A stretch of DNA of 64,000 nucleotides. Source: Asterella californica (Eukaryota > Streptophyta > Marchantiopsida > Marchantiales > Aytoniaceae). Under the pieces are notes generated by a model. The model had not been told where the DNA came from, made no database searches, and saw only the letters and a list, made by a program, of their open reading frames with translations. The first letter of the stretch is position 1, and each line of letters starts with the position of its first letter. A program made the position numbers and the translations under genes. Positions 60,991-64,000 of the stretch are shown piece by piece. The stretch is from assembly GCA_036924285.1 (NCBI GenBank), contig JAYKYS010000005.1, positions 6,014,001 through 6,078,000 on the forward strand, written 5' to 3'.

Positions 60991-63210
60991 ATGGACAACC
61001 ATGTGGGCGGTAATGAAATGCCAATGGGTATGGTACCCAGACAACCTGCAGAACATTTTGATCCCAATGGTTCTACCATTATTGTCAAAAGGGAGTACTA
61101 TAGCAAAGACGACGAGGATTTTGTGGATGTGAACGGGCCTTTTCTTTGTATAAAAAAGGAGAAGGATGATATCGATCATCCAATTCTTCTTACCAACGAT
61201 GTCGACACTTCTCAGATTTTCGAAGTTAAGCCTCTTGATCCTGAAATGGTGGTGGCAGAGCAGCAAATTGGGACGAATGGCGAGTTGTTGATCGTTTGGC
61301 AGGAGAGGGAATCTTCAGCCGATAGAAGCAGTGAACGTTTATGGGTTAGAAAGGATCCACAGTGTGAAGTGTGGTCGTGCAAAATGTCTGCCACCTATGG
61401 ACATTCGACGGGACCGTCCCGCTGTTCACAGCACCGGGAGGCGTGGATGGTCATGTTTGCTCATTGTGCAATTGATGGATGCACAAAATTTGGAGTAGTG
61501 GTTTCATCCGACGATGAACCTGTCAGATGCGAGGCCCATGCGACAATAGAGGAGAATGCTTTAAGATCAAAACAATCATCTAGACCTTCAGAATATTTGG
61601 TTGGACTGAATAGAGTTTGTCCTTCAGGGCTCGGTTTAGGGTTAGGGTTAGGAGATGAGAGCAGGGTGCACGAGGTTCCATCTCCAGTATCACAGGTTTT
61701 AGATTCTGGGCCAGGAGAAAGCTCTGGTAATGTACAAGATGGCCAGGGAGTTGGCGAGATTGGAATCGTCCCGCTCTATAGTAATCATTCCAGTCCACTC
61801 GAGCCAAACGGAGGTACTCCCGTTTCAGTGGAAGCTGAAATTAGCAGATTGAAGGAGGTGAGATTTGCAGTAATTGATGGCCAAAAGTTATTGCTTTTAG
61901 TGGTACTTGTCGATTTCGTACGTTTTTCCTCTTTTTTCAGTTAGAAAGAAGTGAAACTGACGTTGGCGGATGAAAACTGTCAGGAGCATGAAGGACTTAG
62001 GCTGAGGATGGTCCAGATAGAGATTGAGCTGGCTCGACTCGAGGGAAGTCGAAACCGGGAGGCACAGGTAGTAAGCCTTAGATGTCTTAAAAGTAGCATG
62101 TTAGATGACAAGGGGAGGAAGTCCTTCAGACGAATGGAAGGAACATTATGTCTAGATTGAGTAACATGTTTCTTTTGGACACTGGAAATTTGATTTTGGT
62201 AGAATCTTCGCGTTCTGCAGTGATGTTCTTGATGTGTTAGTTCGAAATATTCGAGGATCTCAAAGCACCTTTCTGATAGTCGTAATTTGTTGACTGTCAT
62301 GAAGTTTTTGGACTCTGCATTACTTGACGTGATGTCGGGAGATCTTCACATCATCATGCTCATGAAAGTTCATTTGCAACCAGTTTTTTGTAGTCATGAC
62401 TCATAATGTCAGGCCCACGTTAGGTTCAGGTACAGGCATTACCGGTGAAAAGAGCTCCGCAACACCGACCCCGACAGCCAGCACAAGGTCAAGAAGGCCC
62501 TGCACCAAAAGTGCCTGCAGCAGTAAGCGATGGGAAAACTGGGACAAGCCCCAGTAACGCACCCGGGAAGGTATCGATGGATGGTTATAACTGGCGCAAG
62601 TATGGAGAGATGACTCTGCCAGGACATAATCATCCTCGTGTCTTCTTTGGCTGCACGAATATCGGATGCATTGCACGTAAGATTGAAGAACGTACCGACG
62701 AGGGCAACGTAAGACATTTCTATGAAGGCGTGCACAATCATCCACAGCCAGGGAAAAGCTTTCCTCGCCCTGTTTCTATACCTCACTGGAAAAGGAGAAA
62801 ACGACATCACACTGTTTGTACAGATTAACATTCTTTTGGTTGAGGAAAGGAAACTTGACTCCAGGGTGTGAGCTTTCGAGAGTTCCATGAACTCAATAGT
62901 GAGCCAGCAAGAGCCTGGTCCACCGATGTGGAACTGCTTGAAGATGGTCAGTGCAGAATCGATCAGGGTAAGTACTTCCCGTTGCGGTTCAACTCGTGTA
63001 TCTTCTGGAGTAAGACCCGTGGATAGAATTTAAGGACAAGTGGATCTCAAGAGATATACAGCAAATGAATAGTCGCTTCTTACGTTTATAGTGTGTCCCC
63101 TTGCTAAGACTAATCTGTCTCCTGGTCCAGGACGTCGTACTCTGTTTGGAGAGAATCGCCGACTTCAAGTTTATGTTCATCCATCCATGGAAAGGTTACC
63201 TCAACTTTGA
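60991..63210 (+). CDS. WRKY transcription factor with variant WRKYGE motif
   Basis: Five exons give about 504 aa: 60991-61857, 61945-62067, 62430 to about 62771, 62865-62967 and 63131-63210. The first two junctions are firm; the exon 3 donor is weak (GTTTCT or GTTTGT). It begins with an acidic region holding two sumoylation-like sites (VKRE, IKKE), then a Cys/His segment (HCAIDGCTKFGVVVSSD and VRCEAH). Exons 1-2 end in a coiled coil (EAEISRLKE, LRMVQIEIELARLE), placed as the leucine zipper in group IIa/b WRKYs. The WRKY domain is GYNWRKYGEMTLPGHNHPRV with C405-x4-C410-x21-H432-x-H434: Gln is replaced by Glu in the DNA-reading strand, and the C-H spacing is 21 instead of 22-23. It presumably acts in the nucleus on W-box-like DNA, perhaps with altered specificity. 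The C-terminal exons match nothing I know. The first in-frame ATG is 60991; the frame is open a little further upstream. Confidence 0.82.
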
Positions 63211-64000
63211 CAATCCGCGGAGCAGGTCGAAAAAGTTCTCCCTTCCGAGAAATGGGGAGTTCAAGAATGTCGACTGTTGCACTCAAGGCTTTTCTGTCTT
63301 TCCAGGGACTGGATGCGACTGATCTGACAGTTCACCGCCGGCTTGAGCATCGACACTGCTGGGAAAACGTCGGAAGTCGTCGTGTAACTGGTCATTGTGG
63401 ACTTTGATCATTATCACTGGATAGTCATTCGTTCTTTGTACCGTACACGACATGGTAATCGAACAGCCTTTGAGCAAGCTGCGATTCAGCTGGATACTGC
63501 GATTACTGGATAAGTCCTGTCGTTTCTCAGTTGCGACGTTGGTTTTAGTCATGATAGTAGCGGGTTAGGTCGTGTTTCGTTGAGTAGGGAAGAGGTCCGT
63601 TGCTGGTCGAGTGTAGATGGTGTGAATGTGAACTAGGATCTGAGCTTGTCTTTCCTACAGCAGGGACCGACCGTCATATGTTTGTTCTGCCAGGTGCATT
63701 TGAGTAGTAAATACATAGCTCATGTGGTTCGAACCTCTCAATTCGCTGCGAGCACAAAGACCGTGTTGAGGTGACGTACACGCTGACCACCGCAAAAGTC
63801 TTCAACTCGTTTCTCTGGACAACCCCGGGGACCGTATCAATGCTCCTCCCCTATCATCAGGACTAGGGGTTAAATAGAGTCTGTCCGCAGGGGAGCGTCA
63901 GCTATCATCTATATGCTAGCATCCATCACACTATCAGATAAAGGGAAAGGGGAATGAGCTGTTCGAGCTCTGTGAGTCTCCAGCCTTTGACAAAGCACAG
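63211..64000. other. Downstream of the WRKY gene, possible decayed exon
   Basis: The frame of the last WRKY exon stays largely open to about 63513, with stops only at 63208-63210, near 63321 and at 63383-63385. It would read EKVLPSEKWGVQECRLLHSR and VDFDHYHWIVIRSLY. This may be 3' UTR, a retained older C-terminus, or chance. Nothing recognisable follows to 64000. Confidence 0.35.

Overview
The window looks like nuclear DNA of a land plant. The evidence is a WRKY transcription factor with spliceosomal introns, a STEEP1-like zinc protein fused to a DUF167/YggU domain (an architecture I know from plants), a YebC/TACO1 gene with a transit-like leader, and Ty1/copia, Ty3/gypsy and Mutator-like elements. 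No rRNA, tRNA, CRISPR array or operon was recognised. The species cannot be fixed from the sequence; the odd WRKY and the style of the Ty3 remnants would suit a non-seed plant, but that is a weak guess.

Layout. 1-5.5 kb: POLD4, the small DNA polymerase delta subunit, on the minus strand at 3534-4557, after about 3.5 kb with only weak coding signals. 5547-14864: a Mutator-like element of about 9.3 kb with 37-bp terminal inverted repeats, a transposase frame on the left (plus strand, two nonsense codons) and a small coiled-coil ORF on the right (minus strand). 15-21.8 kb: AT-rich, repeat-rich intergenic DNA. 21.9-22.75 kb: possible exons of an unidentified minus-strand gene. 23322-25432: a complete seven-exon STEEP1-like/DUF167 gene (minus). 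26194-29374: a complete seven-exon YebC/TACO1 gene (plus), head-to-head with the former across about 760 bp. 29.4-31.9 kb: intergenic.

31.9-40.5 kb: two Ty1/copia copies in opposite orientation. The first has nearly intact pol with five stops and one frameshift. The second is degraded. 40.5-45.3 kb: intergenic. 45.3-46.5 kb: an old plus-strand Ty3 pol remnant, cut by a younger minus-strand Ty3/gypsy element at 46553-52220. The younger element has paired LTRs, a perfect 5-bp target-site duplication, an initiator-Met primer site and a polypurine tract, but it lacks most of pol. 52.2-60.9 kb: AT-rich and mixed intergenic DNA with small repeats. 60991-63210: a five-exon WRKY gene with a variant WRKYGE motif.

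The host genes serve unrelated core functions: replication, an organelle-type translational activator, a STEEP1-like protein of unknown plant role, and transcriptional regulation. The only obvious host-gene relationship is the shared promoter region between the STEEP1-like and TACO1 genes. The most distinctive items are the Mutator-like element with its converging ORFs, the WRKYGE protein with shortened zinc spacing, the nested non-autonomous gypsy element with internal 157-bp repeats, and several inverted motif pairs that no recognised element explains.
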